The translations under genes were made by a program, and so were the position numbers. DNA of 64,000 bases from Litomosoides sigmodontis (taxonomy: Eukaryota; Nematoda; Chromadorea; Rhabditida; Onchocercidae): positions 4,689,738 to 4,753,737 of the forward strand of contig OY718808.1 of the NCBI GenBank assembly GCA_963070105.1, read 5' to 3'. Positions 34,982 through 48,267 of the stretch are shown piece after piece; within the stretch, counting starts at the first letter, position 1, and each line of letters starts with the position of its first letter. A model generated the notes under the pieces. It was not told where the DNA came from and did not search any database. It worked only from the letters and a program-made list of their open reading frames with translations.

Positions 34982-36292
34982 TAGTGATCCTCCTCACACG
35001 CTATCGTACCGTACCGTATCACGTCGTATGGTAGGATCAAGCAAACAATAATCGTAGTGTAAATGATAATCACAGTGTTATTGTCTATAAATTAGAAACT
35101 TATTTAAATTTTCAAAAGTTTAAATTTCCGCTATCCTAAGGATAAATGAATGAATGAATGAGTGGGTGAGTGAGCTCGTGCAGTGAATGGGAAGCTACTT
35201 CGATATTTCCATCGAATATGCTATTTTGTCTGCTCTCTGAATGGAAGCAAAAGAAATGTTTCTTAGCTCTCTGTTGCAATCATTTCTGTAATTTTTGTAA
35301 AGCTGCCAAGTTTTAAAATTTCGTATTTCTTCTTGCGTGAAATCAGTGTGAAAGAAAGATTGTTTAATGTACACCTTCAATACGCCTAAGAAGTTAAGTC
35401 GTTTCATCTGGCGCAGTTCGATTGAACTTGTAAATTGTTGAATTTACCACTTTCACCTTCACCGCTACTTCGATTACAGTTGCACTGAATGCCTTTCGCT
35501 TATCAAAGTGTCATTTGTGTTTCAGTGCGGCTGTACGTGCATATGTACTTTATCAAATGATGAAGTTTGCTATCATTGCTGTCACAGAAGGAGAAAAAAG
35601 AACTCCGCAAGTTTGAGAGCCAAGCTGATAAGCTAATTTTCCCTTTTCACATTTTGCGATTCAACCAACCACTTCACATTACCTTATCACCAATGTTGCA
35701 ATATCAGTGATCGCTGAATGTGGAAATTTCTTTTGCTTTTTAATTTTTGCTATAATAGGGGTGATAAAGTGAGTGATCGTCCGGCTAAGCTGCCTTATTC
35801 ATATGGGAAGAATTTATTAATTTTTATTTCAAAATTAAATTGAATTTTCGAAACAAATGACTGAGTGAAGAAAAAAGTAAAATACTGAAATTTTTTTCAC
35901 AATTTAAGGGCGTTTGAAAGAAATGTATGTTATAGACTAAAGCTAGAGCTCTGGTCTAAATTTGCATGAATTAATTTCGTAAAAATGAACTCGATGATCT
36001 AATTATGAAGAAAGATGTTACTGTTAGAATACTAAATTACAGCAAAGCAATTAGAAACTCTTGAAATTTCAAATTTTTCATGTTTGTGGATTTTTTAAAC
36101 TTCATATTTGCTGGTTGAAAAGTTAGGAGGATGGGATGGAATCAGTGTAAATTAATTTGTGGAAATTTAGCTAACTTGAAGTATTTTAAAGCATTTAAAT
36201 TCATTTGTTTGATGTTAATGAGATGCGAAATGCGAGAGAGACTCAACGAAGCAAAGCGGAAACAAACGAAATAATTGTAATTTGTAGAAGAA
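34982..36292. other. Convergent intergenic region between CCDC88 and the tetraspanin
   Basis: About 1.3 kb holding the 3' ends of two convergent genes. It contains a short ATGA repeat near 35145-35162 and otherwise no structure that I recognise. The 3' UTRs of both genes must lie here. Confidence 0.65.
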
Positions 36293-36924
36293 TTAATTGT
36301 AAACAGAAACTTTCAATCTTCTTGTGCTGTACCAATTTTTGCATTGTTGAAAAATTTGATTTTGCAAAATACGTGAAGAGATGAGGGAAAGTAACTGAAT
36401 TAGGAAGAGTATGAAGAGTGCTAAGGCGATGTACAGGATGTTGCTCATGAGAAATCTTTTGATCATTTCAACGCAGCCGCTCTCATGGATGTCTTCTCGC
36501 AGGAAGCGGCGGGTTTTTTGAGATGGCGGAGGTTTGCGAGCATTCAGGCCACAATGCGTGTTCGCAAGTGAGGAGGTTGTTGCCGTCGTTCCTTTACAGC
36601 ATGAAAATGGTACACTGCCAGCTTCAGATGAGCCATATGCGTCCAGCATGCTGATATCGCTGAAATTTCAAAGCTTAAAAGCTACTGGGGAAAAGCTGTT
36701 TAACATCTGTTCCAACATAATTTCAGAAAAACCAGCAAACCGCTGATTTTCATGCTTTTTCATTTAAAAACTCTTTCTCGAAAAAGTAGTAGCGGTAGGA
36801 GTAGCAGTAGCAGCTAGGATATCTTTACAGTAAAGAAAAAAATACCATCGTAAGGGAATAGTTCATTTTGATTTTTCCCATCAAATCATTATTGATAATT
36901 AGAATGATGAAGTACACTAAGAAG

Positions 36925-36965
<41 letters not shown>

Positions 36966-37833
36966 ATACCTAAAATAGATATTATTATTCCAATCATGCG
37001 GTGAATGCACTCCACAACATTTGAAATTAATTTGAATCCAGTCCACTAGCAGTTGCAAATCCGGCTCATCTCGATACAGTATGATGATATCCTCAATTGT
37101 TATCTCAATCACACGCAACAGCACGAAACCATTGAATATTGTTGTTACAATTAGCATAAGGTAAGTTATTATCAGACAACCTAGCATGCATTCATAGACC
37201 ATCAAATAGAAGCAATTGTCTCGTAAACTTCCTGGAATATTCTAATGAGAGTGCTGCGCAGCATTAATGCATACTTACTTCTAAGAGTAGAGAGTAAGTT
37301 TTGCAAAAAAATGAATTATTGCTAAATGCAAATCTATCATACAAAGAAAATGAGCGAAACAAATTTAATAATTACTTCTTTTAAAATTTTTTGAAAAAAA
37401 AAATTAAAAATCTCTTATCATTGATTGATTAGCTTGAGCAACGAAGCTAACCAATAGCTCCACAGAAGCTAATTATTACGATAATAATAGCGATAACAGT
37501 GATGAGAGCTGTTGGCTCTAAGAAAAGAACAACATTTTTGGAGTCAAACTTCTTCAAATCCACCAGTACGCCAGATTTGGCCATTTGCGCCCAAATACCA
37601 AGTGCGAATAAACCAATGGAAAATAGGAGAAAGAGATAGCTAAGTGAGAAAATGCCATATTTCAACCATCGATTCACGTTTGACTGAATCGCAAAGTTAT
37701 CATCTCTCTCCACTTTCAGTACCGCATTTCTTCCACCAATGATAACTTCATCAAATGAATTATCATCATCGACATTACCGCCACCACCCTTTCTATTATC
37801 ATTCATTTTGAAAACTTTCCGGAAATCAGCCAT
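36293..37833 (-). CDS. Tetraspanin, six-cysteine large loop
   Basis: Tetraspanins are four-pass membrane proteins that organise receptors, integrins and proteases into microdomains. Exons read on the minus strand: 37833-37452, 37231-36970, 36659-36293. Phases match and give 336 residues. An acidic, Gly-rich cytosolic extension of about 60 residues precedes TM1 (SYLFLLFSIGLFALGIWA). TM2 (LITVIAIIIVIISFCGAIG) and TM3 (LGCLIITYLMLIVTTIF) flank a short loop containing SLRDNC. The large loop has the hallmark KCCGVHSPHDW, then PFSCC, THCG and SGCVE, six cysteines in all, so it is not one of the eight-cysteine class. TM4 is YIALALFILFLIQLLSLI. The long N-terminus and a basic Ser/Pro-rich insert (ARKPPPSQKTRR) in the loop are unusual. 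The gene is convergent with CCDC88 and divergent from the SGNH hydrolase. I do not assign a specific member. Confidence 0.9.
36927..36964. repeat. (TG)n microsatellite in a tetraspanin intron
   Basis: 38 bases of TG lie immediately downstream, in the minus-strand sense, of the exon 2 donor (GTATGC). A repeat this close to the splice site could vary between individuals. Confidence 0.95.
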
Positions 37834-39257
37834 TTGAAAAGCGGCAATTTAATTTGAATGCTTCTAACTACTCCTAACACTAATATTATGATATTCGAAC
37901 ATTGATTATGCAAACTTTTTCACTTTAAAAGTTGCTATTTTTGTGTCCTCCAATTCCGATATGCAAAAATGTAATAATTTTTCAAATGAAATAATTCAAA
38001 TATCTGATTGAGATGATGGAAGTTCCAATAACTTCCATTATAATTGCACAACTTTAAATAGCATTTAAATGGAGGTGCAAGAATCGCACTGAAAAGTTTT
38101 CTTTTTTAATTCCACAAATATTATCAATGGAAGAGTTTCGCGCAAAAGTGCGTGCTGCCAGTTATCGATTCAAATTTCCATCTGCGTGGGAGAGTGGAAA
38201 CTACCTTGTGATAAGGGATTGATGGAGGGATCTTTTTTTGGTTGCAACAAAATTGTCATTGAGGAGGGGAGAAGGAAGGACAAATTTCCTTTGTTTTCGC
38301 ACAAACTCTCATTGGACGAACCAACAATTCCGTGCAGAAATCATAACTAATATGGCGGCACATTCCTTTGATATTTTGAATAGTTAGTTAAATCAGTTCT
38401 GCTAAATGTATGGATTTTCTGTGTATCGGTGTAGGGAGAGACATATATGATCATCAATCATCAACATTTGTCACACTGATGATAATCACTGATCACTCAT
38501 TGATCGCTCCCGTAAACTTCCGAATTTTAAACGTCATAGTTCCCACATTAGTTGTGCAACCCTATAGCTAATTTTCATGCTCAATTTGCATATATCTCGC
38601 CACATTAATTGAAGACAAAACGTATTAACACAGTGGCGGTAAAGATGTAAAATGTCCTGAGAGACAGAGAGAAAGAGTGTGTGTGAGAGAGAGGGGGAAA
38701 GAGAAAAAAAGATGCTGCAAAAATGTGAATTTCTATTGCAAAATGATCAAAGAATGAAAGGACCATCTAGAGAGTGTGAAATTCAAGAGGCACAGACGCA
38801 TGCGGTGGTAATTTAAGAGAAAGATTTGAGGGAGGGTTTGATATGGCAATCTTTTGATGTTACCGACAACTTTTCAGATTCAGAAATCCTGAAGAACTCG
38901 CGAAGTAGAGTTAACGAGAGGGGTGAAAATCTCAGTCTCAGTCGATCTGTTTCAGCATGGAAGGGTTTGTTATGTTGAATTGCTGCTGCTCTGCTGCCAT
39001 CCAATCTTTCACTCTCATTTGCAATTAAGGCTTACTGTTACTGAGAAAAGCTTACCTCAAACAGATCAAGCACTGATCGATTGATTGATTGTGGCGTGAC
39101 ACTTAGAGCTGAAATGTTGTCTTTTGAAATTTTCAAAAAACAGAATGATGCTTGTTAGAGATTGGGACAGAATGATCTAAAAACCTGATGGCCAAATTCT
39201 CGAGAAATAAAGTAATAGCGAGGAATTTACAAATCGCTTTAGCTATCTATTCTTCAG
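37834..39257. other. Shared upstream region of divergent tetraspanin and SGNH genes
   Basis: About 1.4 kb between two divergently transcribed genes. It contains a GA/GTGTGAGAGA-rich tract at 38660-38710 and a cluster of TGATCA-like words at 38446-38506. No exon was recognised. It presumably contains both promoters. Confidence 0.6.
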
Positions 39258-39298
39258 GAATTTCAACATTTAACACCTCTAAAAACCTGTGCGCGCTT

Positions 39299-42200
39299 AT
39301 GGCATCATTTGCGCCATCACTTTTCGTATTCTTTTTTCATCTCATTAATAATTGGCCAAAATTTGCAGTCTATATTTTCAATCATTCGGTATGAATTTTT
39401 TTTAATTTATTTTTTCTTCTCTTCTACGAATTTGCAATGGAAATTTAAATTTTGTTTGAAAATTAATTGCGCCCACGAAATCATTGAATTTAATTTCGAT
39501 GTATTTCACTCCTAAGAGTTTTATCCTTAATTTCTTTTAGCTTTACTAACTTTTTAGTCTTTATTTTTAGTTTTTTTTTATGAGATTTGTGTTTCAAATG
39601 TTATTCATCAAAATTTTATTTTATTAATATTATAACGAAATGACGGTGATGGTGGCAATGCTAATTAACGTTGCGCTGTTTACAGCAACAGTTGTGACCT
39701 CTCCTGATACGAGTGACCTTTTCTTGTGATCATTCAGGCGTATTAATGTCCACTCAACCTAAATAATTCACCCTAAAAATTGAGTGCAATTACTCCTCAA
39801 ATAATTTGCAACATTAAATGAAATTTGGAAAAGCTCATATGAGGCAATTTCAGCAGCCAAGAACTAACTGCTCGTGGAAAATTCTCACTGAAAATAGCAG
39901 AAACTTCTATAGTTAAAAAAAGGGAATAAAAATTTTTGCTTAACAAAACCTAATTTCTAATTTATTTCAGACAAGCTCGTCTTTGGACGAATTTATTGAA
40001 ATTAAATGGAATAGACCTGGAAAGATAAGGTCCAGCGGAAGAGGTAGTGGTATTTTTGCAAATTCGGTTACCGATTTTCGTAAGCATTATGGTTTGGTGC
40101 ATTTGTCCGTCTGTTCAAGTTTGCTACGAGGATGGCAGAACGGAACAATTCAAAATTTTGAATGGACAATTTCGGACGAGCACAACCAAGAACACTTTTG
40201 TTGGGTCACACAGGAGTGTCAAACGTCTTGGCTGGCACCGGAACAGGTTGCTTCACATTTGTTTTTTTCTTTTCCTTTATGTTTTTTTCTCATTACCGGA
40301 ATGTTTGTTTGTTTATCCTAATGTTATTGTTCACTATCACTCGTCATCTGAAATAATAATATTTCATTTTACAGAAAAAATACATCGTGAAAGTATCAGT
40401 GAAATTTGCGGATCATAAAATTCTCCGTGGAGAAGCGAGGATGAAAATTCGTGACTACTGGATTGCAGTGATTGGTGATTCATTCGCTTCCGGAGAGGGC
40501 AATCCGGATGTTCCGGTTAATACGCCCAAGAAAATAACGGCAAAATGGCTTTCAAGTTAGTACATTTTGAATTTAACCCAAATGCAACTGAAGTGAATAA
40601 TAAAATTTTGATATTGCATTATATTTTAAATTGTCTGAGTGAAAAAACTGAATGCAAACGACTGAAATCTCAAGAGGCAATTTCAGGAATTTCCTGAGTG
40701 GAAAAAGAGGCTTGCGTTTCAATTTTTCTCAGCTTGTTTGCTTGTTTTAAAATTGAAATAATTTATTCGTTGGAAAATTGCAACAATGCTTGGAGAGAAT
40801 GAAATTTTGCATTTGTGCTGAATGTTTTTCATTTCAATTTTGATTTCTTCAACGACTAAATTTTATTGACACCTTACTACTCCCAGCGGGTAGCGTCTTA
40901 CTTCACGCGGAAACTTATTGTTTCTCTTTAATAATAATCATTATTATAGTATTTAGAAAAACGATTAAGCGGCGGCTCCTTTGAACCACTCATTCTAATA
41001 CATCCCAAGTTAGTGCTTAAATTTGAACCTCTCTCAGACTACATGTAGGGAAATGTCTTTAGTGACCGTATCCGATCGGATGAAATGATGCATACTTGAC
41101 AAAAAGTAGTAAATTGCGGCAACATCAAAAGATTAGACTAACATTAGACAGGAAATCCTGGGGTCACGGAAAAATTTTCATCACGAATTTGCCAAAAAAA
41201 TTTTCTTAACTACTCCTCCTTCAAAAAGGATAAATTTGTTTCAGTTTTTTAAGGATCAAATAAATATTTTGCCTGGAAAAGGAAGGCAAATCACAAAACG
41301 ATCGTTTAACATTTAAATATTATTAAGTCTCTCTTTCGAAGAAGCGTAAAAGGATAGGGGCAAGAGGGAGAATGAAAGATTTAAATTTCAAAAGAAGCAT
41401 TTTTCTCAATCAATCATTGCTCTCCTCCAATCGATAGAGCAGAAAAAAAAATTGTAAATGATATTTCACGCATCATACATCATACAATTTGGAAGTTAAG
41501 TAATGAAATTAACTTTCATACAATTTTTTTGAGCATTTTAAAATTAGCATATTAACGCATTAATATTATTAGCAGTCAGTGATCAGCGATTTTTGCTACA
41601 GATCGATGTCATCGAAGTTCTCGTTCTTGGGCCTATAAAGTGTACGAGTGGGTAAGTGACCGGATCGTGGAAGATAGTCCAGTGCACTTCACCTACCTAC
41701 CATGTACTGGTGCATCTGTCGATAACGGAATTTTGGTTTTCTTCAACAATACCTCACAGATCACTGTGCTAGAACAAATCACACAAATAAGGTTACTAAA
41801 CATATCGACAATTTTGGGTTTCATTTTAAATAATTCATTAAAGTTAGGAAAATAGGATAAGTAGTTCATTACATTTTATTCAGCATATTAAATGATCTAA
41901 AAAATCATTTAAGCTTCCAAGCATGTGCTGTATGCTTTGGCAATAAACTTGTTTTTTTGAAAATTCTTAACTTCACTTTTTCTGACAAAGTTTAGTCTAT
42001 CATTTCTTGTGTTTGAAGTCACTGGTTCGGAATGACTCAGAATTGTAGTGCGTGAATGAGTTAATGATATATTGAGTCTTGCAACTGAAGAGAGTAAGCA
42101 AAAAAAGCCTTGGCAAGCTTTCAGAGGTAGCGGTCCAGATTTGTTGATGATGTCGGTCGGCGGTAATGACATTGGATACTCCGAAATACTGTCCACTCTA

Positions 42201-43423
42201 ATCGGAGGTCCAATTGGTCCACTGCTCTCCACCATTGACATGCGCTTCTTCTACACCTCATATCAGTTGGATCGAGTTGCTAAGGCCATTCAAAAATTAA
42301 AACCAAACCAGGTTGCCATTATGACTTCTCCTGCTCTGGAACTTCGAAGTAATACGAATAGCTCACAAACTAACGTCTATTATCGTTGCAACAGGTCTCT
42401 TATTTATTTTTAATTATCAAAATATTCAGGTTATCATACCGCACTACTTTGATCTCACACGTAACGAACGTGGTGTGGTTGACGCTGATTGCGCCGATAT
42501 GCGACAAGTACACTTTTACACTGTCTTACCAAGCACACAGTAAAGTGTCCCCTAAAAGAATGTATTTCAAGCAATGAGAAAAAAGTTAGAGGACAACTAG
42601 GACTGATTATTTTGTGATAATTTTAATTCTTCACAACGACATAAGTCTGAGTTACTTTGCTTTGTAAACGACGTGATAGGAAAGTACTTTGCATTTCGAA
42701 TTTGTTTTTTCTTTTTTTTTTTTGAGAAAAACCAATTAAGCATTTGCTGTTTCTTTCCTTTTTTTTTAATTGCAAATTGGGAAAATAATTTATGCTGCAA
42801 ATGCATAAGTTGTCCAAACACTGACAGATAAGCACCGAAAATTTGATATTAGCGGAGGAAAAAATTTTGCAACGAATTAACGGATTGATAACGAAGAAAT
42901 CGAAGCAGTACGGTTGGACAGCAATTGAGGGCGTAACGGAATTATTCCGATCACGTGGTTGTTGCTCGTCGAATTCACTCATTAGGTTAATTCATTTGAA
43001 TTTTCCACTTCTAATCAAATCCCCTTCACGTACCTGAAATGATAACAGTGAAATTATTCTATCGATAATGCAGTGTTTCACTGCTTTCAACAATTTCACA
43101 CATTTATCCATTTCCATTAACAAATGGTTTTAGCATATTTGTTTTAGGTTAATTAACTCTGAAAACAACAAAACAACTATAAACTATTTTCAACTCGAAT
43201 TTGCAAAGTTTTTTAAGTGACGGAATAGAAATAGTAGTTATGCTTAAGTATGAGGATGGATGGATTACCTGCACGAATGTAGCGGAATGAATTAAATTTT
43301 AGAAGCATAAAAGATTCAATTCAACTGCAAGGCAATAGTTTTGGCGCATTTCATCCCATCGAGGAAGCTCATCAACAAATCGCTGACTTAATTGTTAAGT
43401 ACGTGCAGCAATTTGATAATTAA
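39299..43423 (+). CDS. Secreted SGNH/GDSL-type hydrolase (esterase or lipase)
   Basis: Probably an extracellular ester hydrolase; the substrate is unknown. Exons: 39299-39388, 39971-40246, 40375-40555, 41602-41791, 42077-42311, 42430-42507, 42828-42985, 43303-43423. Phases agree and give 442 residues. The first exon follows a TTCTTCAG acceptor (ending 39257) and encodes a signal-peptide-like start, MASFAPSLFVFFFHLI. All SGNH blocks are present: block I IAVIGDSFASGEGN with nucleophile Ser158, the oxyanion block SVGGNDIG (Asn276), and block V GAFHPIEEAH with the likely catalytic His420. CHRSSRSWAYKVY and LPCTGASVDNG resemble the family that also includes actinobacterial secreted esterases. An in-phase ATG at 39188 would add 37 residues but masks the signal peptide. 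Exon 2 is read through 40044-40128 because only that frame meets exon 3 in phase. A hidden intron there is not excluded. Confidence 0.85.
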
Positions 43424-43804
43424 ATTGTGACTAATTGAATTCATCAAAGCAAAAGGAACCTTTGATATTTGACTTATAAATTTACTTCAATCACTTCTCA
43501 CTCTCTCGTTTATTAGACATTTGTTTTGCAATGATTTATTTATTTATGTTAGTAAAATAGGAACTGTTTAAGTTTAAGATTGAAAACTGCATGCACTTGT
43601 TTTCAGCTAATTTCACACCTATCACTCACTCATTGCTTCCTTCTTCGACTTCCTGAAATTAGCAGCCCAAATAGTTTGACCTTCGAACTCTCGGATTAAT
43701 TGTAATAAAATTTAATATTTCATCACATTTTACATTGTGATCTCATCGCTGCTACAATTGCTGCTATTGTTCTCTCGTTTTTCGACGTGTAATTATTGGA
43801 AATG

Positions 43805-43810
43805 AATAAA
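43805..43810 (+). terminator. Candidate polyadenylation signal of the SGNH gene
   Basis: AATAAA lies about 380 bases after the stop at 43421-43423 and is the first clear signal I see there. Confidence 0.4.
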
Positions 43811-45057
43811 GAAAACGTGGAAGGAATTACTCGTTTCGTCATGCACTGAACTTAACACTTCAAAGCTACCACTACTGCTAGCACTGTTACGTTGCGCTTA
43901 TCAAACCAAACGTAACTTATCAGATTGCGTGTCTCCTCGAGAAGGCAAAAATGGGCAGACAATTCGATGATAGAAATTCGCCAATTTATCTTTCATCATA
44001 TTTCCCACTGTTTTAATTGGAAATAAGAAGAGCAAGAGGGAAGGAACCAATTTGCATATTATCGAATGTATAATTTATTGATTAGTACACGTAGGTACGC
44101 GAGGGAGGAAGGGAATAAGGCTTAGGCTTAAGGCCTCTAAAAATATCTATCAGTTCTTAGCATAGAGCATCACTTACTGCGTCATATTTTTTTTAGGCTA
44201 AGAAAGGAAAGACTAGCAGTGGCACTAGTTGGTTAGACTAATCAATTGCGCGAAGACTTTACCGCCTGTCCCATGCGCACTTATCAATTGTTCATCCCAA
44301 TGAAAATGCTAATTGTTGTCAGTGAAAGATAGCTTTTTCAAATTTGAAAGCTGCCAGTCTTTTGAAATGCCTAAATTGTCAGTCACTCGCCTCGCTGAAC
44401 TTCTCTTCACTTCTGAAATCATTTAATTACTTGAACTTTCAGCTAGCTAATTAATATACTTGAGGAGTAAAGTGAGCTAACTTCCTTTAATGTAATAGCG
44501 TTTTTTTTTTGTTTTCTGCAAAGAGTCTCGAACGTTGCGATAGTCACTGGCAAATCACTAATAAATTTTTCCGAGAAATTAGGAATAACTGATTGGAAAA
44601 GGGATGGGTGAGAGAATTTTAAAATCGTAAAAGTTTTTAAAAGAGCGCGTATTAGTAGGAATTTTATTAATGTACCCGTTGAATTCAATTAATTTGCTTT
44701 ATTTATTAAATTATTAAATTACTCATTTCGTTTATTTCTTTATTAAATTGCTCATTTTTTTATTAAATTTCTTTATTAAATTGCTCACTTTTTTTTCGAG
44801 TGCATTTCAGAGTATTCTCAGAGCAATTCCTCGCTTACTGCTATTCACTTCAGGATGGGGCGGTCTGAGGAGTGAAGGAAAGACGAAAGTAGCGGTAACA
44901 TCTGCGCTGAGATGAATCAAATTTTGCGTAACAATAATTTTTCATTTTAAACCGTTCCGCGTCGACAATGTTTTGTTGTAAAATTTTGCAAAATTTTTTT
45001 TTTGCGCATTTTTTGACGGTAAAAGCGGAATTAGTATGAGTCAACAAATAACAGAGG

Positions 45058-45926
45058 GAGAAAGAGAAAGAGAAAGAGAAAGAGAAAGAGAAAGAGAAAG
45101 AGAAAGAGAAAGAGAAAGAGAAAGAGAAAGAGAAAGAGAAAGAGAAAGAGAAAGAGAAAGAGAAAGAGAAAGAGAAAGAGAAAGAGAAAGAGAAAGAGAA
45201 AGAGAAAGAGAAAGAGAAAGAGAAAGAGAAAGAGAAAGAGAAAGAGAAAGAGAAAGAGAAAGAGAAAGAGAAAGAGAAAGAGAAAGAGAAAGAGAAAGAG
45301 AAAGAGAAAGAGAAAGAGAAAGAGAAAGAGAAAGAGAAAGAGAAAGAGAAAGAGAAAGAGAAAGAGAAAGAGAAAGAGAAAGAGAAAGAGAAAGAGAAAG
45401 AGAAAGAGAAAGAGAAAGAGAAAGAGAAAGAGAAAGAGAAAGAGAAAGAGAAAGAGAAAGAGAAAGAGAAAGAGAAAGAGAAAGAGAAAGAGAAAGAGAA
45501 AGAGAAAGAGAAAGAGAAAGAGAAAGAGAAAGAGAAAGAGAAAGAGAAAGAGAAAGAGAAAGAGAAAGAGAAAGAGAAAGAGAAAGAGAAAGAGAAAGAG
45601 AAAGAGAAAGAGAAAGAGAAAGAGAAAGAGAAAGAGAAAGAGAAAGAGAAAGAGAAAGAGAAAGAGAAAGAGAAAGAGAAAGAGAAAGAGAAAGAGAAAG
45701 AGAAAGAGAAAGAGAAAGAGAAAGAGAAAGAGAAAGAGAAAGAGAAAGAGAAAGAGAAAGAGAAAGAGAAAGAGAAAGAGAAAGAGAAAGAGAAAGAGAA
45801 AGAGAAAGAGAAAGAGAAAGAGAAAGAGAAAGAGAAAGAGAAAGAGAAAGAGAAAGAGAAAGAGAAAGAGAAAGAGAAAGAGAAAGAGAAAGAGAAAGAG
45901 AAAGAGAAAGAGAAAGAGAAAGAGAG
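45058..45926. repeat. Perfect (GAGAAA)n array, about 145 copies
   Basis: 869 bases of uninterrupted, identical GAGAAA hexamers, all purine on the plus strand. Because six is a multiple of three it reads as Arg-Glu on one strand and Leu-Phe on the other, giving 300-residue spurious frames. No interruption is visible, which is unusual for an array this long. Confidence 0.98.
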
Positions 45927-48267
45927 ATGTTATTAGGAAATTATTTGAAAATATCACTGCGCAAAAGAGAGATAAATGAGCGGGTTGCTTTCGTCATTGT
46001 GCTTTGTATTGAAACGATTCATTTGTTTGTGAGAGGGATATGACGAGAGAGAAAGAGAAAGAGGGAGAAAGAGAGAAAAAAAGGTGAAAGCAAAATTAGC
46101 GCGCTTGCTAAATTTCATTCTTATCTATCATTTCTTTTTTGGTTTAATTTCCAGAAATTTAAGAGGAAATTTTGGTGTGACAGATTTGTGATTGCAAGGT
46201 GTGATTTAATTAAATGAATAAACAATTTTATTCATTTCAACTTAGCTATATTTGTTTGAATTTTAATTGGAAATTTAAAAGAGCATAAATAAACCTCAAG
46301 AAAGAGTCTTTGGTGAATCAATGGAATTTGGTGGAAGTTGAAGAGACGACATTTACAACAAAGTGGTGTGTAATTTAAAGTATTTCTTCATGCTAAATTT
46401 TGAATTTCACAAGCTAAATCATTCTACCAGAGTGACGTATGAGTAGTACTTTCGTGGTATCTCTCACATAGATTTGTACAGGTAAAATACGTAGGCATAA
46501 AGGTGTCGCAGTGGATAATTTCATTTTTGGTTGATTGTTGGAGGAGGACACCAATGAATGCACTGCATTGCTTGCTTGCTATTTAACTATTTTAAACAAG
46601 CATAACCTGTGCTAAGCACATTGCTGGAATTCCATCGATCCATTTTAGGCCTATCCCGCCTGGCCTTTACCCATCCATTATTCTCAGCCTAATTCGCATT
46701 CATAATTCCCTCCTCCTCCCACTCTATCAATTTTTCTCTCTTCAAATACACACGCACCCGTATTGTTACCTCACTTAGCTGCGTCGCCGCATATGCAAAA
46801 GCTCAAGTGGTTCCTTGATCGACTGGTCGACGATCGATCAGTCGATTGAGCAATTGAAATTTCATTGCAAGAACGTAAAATGATGAAATGTGTGAAATGA
46901 GGAAATTACACTTAAGTGTTATTTAATTATTTCATTTCACTGTTAATAGTGCAAAAGAGGAAAGATAATTGCTGCGATCTTATGTAAATTGATTAAGGAT
47001 ATTAATTAGATTGTAACTTAAATAATTACTGCTAGGATTTGCGCGGTATCATTGTATGTCTGTAGAAAATACTGTTTAGCTGACTAAATATAGGTCTTCT
47101 CTTATCATTCCTGCTATTATTTATTTATTATTATTGTTGTTTATCATTACTAGCTAACTTAAAGCCGAAATAATAAGAATGAAAATAGTCGTTGTAGTTC
47201 ATCACGTCATACGGTAATCGGATGGACGGTGGTGGAGGGTGGAGGGCGAAATTATTTCTCGTACGTGAATGAGTGAGCGCAATCAGTGTGATTGATCAAT
47301 CACTGATATGAATTAGAGATAAGAGTGATAAGGAGAAGGGAACATATTGCAGGGGATTAAAGCAAATTATAAAGCGTAAAATACCAATAGTAGGTGATGA
47401 ATGCGGCGCTGTAGCACAAAAGCACAATAGCGCCCATTTAAGCAAAGCCATTGTTTGCGAATGCATTGAGAGGTGTAAGCTGCAAGCTTTTTTTCATCCC
47501 TTTGCTTAAAAAAAAACGCTTTCTCCACATTTTTTGGTCTTACACTTGAAGACTTCAGTTATACTGCAGCATTCCGCAGCAGTCTGAAGTGCTCTCTCTT
47601 CTCGAATTCATTGAAAACAGCCTTGTTACGCGAATTCCACTTTGTAAAGTGTGAGAGAGGAATTTTAAATTTCACACAAATAGCAAATTCATTTCTTTTA
47701 CGAATAAAATTGCAATAAATTGCAATCAAAGAATTAATTTAATGCAAAAAATATGTTATACTTCAACCAATCGTTTGAGCGGCAATGAGAGATGAACTAT
47801 CAATTTCTCATATGAAAATTTCAATTTTGCTTTTGAAATTTCAACATAACGATTTTTAACTGAATTAATTAATCCGATATGCGCACTTTTATGAGCCAAT
47901 GCTAAACATCAAATGAATGATCGTCCCATCACCACGCATTAATGATGCGGGCGACTTGAATAGAAATTTAAAAGATTTCAATTCTTAAACTCCATTTTAC
48001 AGGTTTACATTTGTGTAGTGCCTTTAAGTATCCGAACTAATTCAGTATGGATAATTGCTGTTTTCATCTGTCCCCACGTTAATTTCCCTTTTGGGAATTG
48101 ACTGGTCCACAGATCGATCAATGGGTTGTTAGCTTCGCTTTCTGTCAAGCGGTAGGAGTCTTTTCCCTTCAAAATAAAGCTTTTTTTTGGTTATTAAAAT
48201 TTAATTTCTCTAAGGACTACAGCTGTTGTTCAGTAGCACGGAAAAACTTCCCCTCACGCAACAGCGT

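Larger units (their letters stand above)
43424..48267. other. Long spacer with GAGAAA array
   Basis: About 4.8 kb with no assembled gene. It contains repeated TTTATTAAATT words at 44700-44790, the long hexamer array, an impure GAGAAA tail (46045-46085), and a palindromic GATCGACTG...CAGTCGATT stretch near 46818-46850. A segment around 47570-47700 (+) is open in one frame after a CTGCAG, but it has no recognised similarity. Confidence 0.6.

Noticed and set aside
40047..40418. Alternative plus-strand frame across SGNH exon 2
   Set aside because: Its end at the donor leaves two bases, which do not fit the phase-0 start of exon 3 at 40375. The other frame fits exactly.
45031..46043. Long open frames of alternating Arg-Glu (+) and Leu-Phe (-)
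   Set aside because: They are produced by the GAGAAA hexamer array and have no exon signals or flanking coding sequence.
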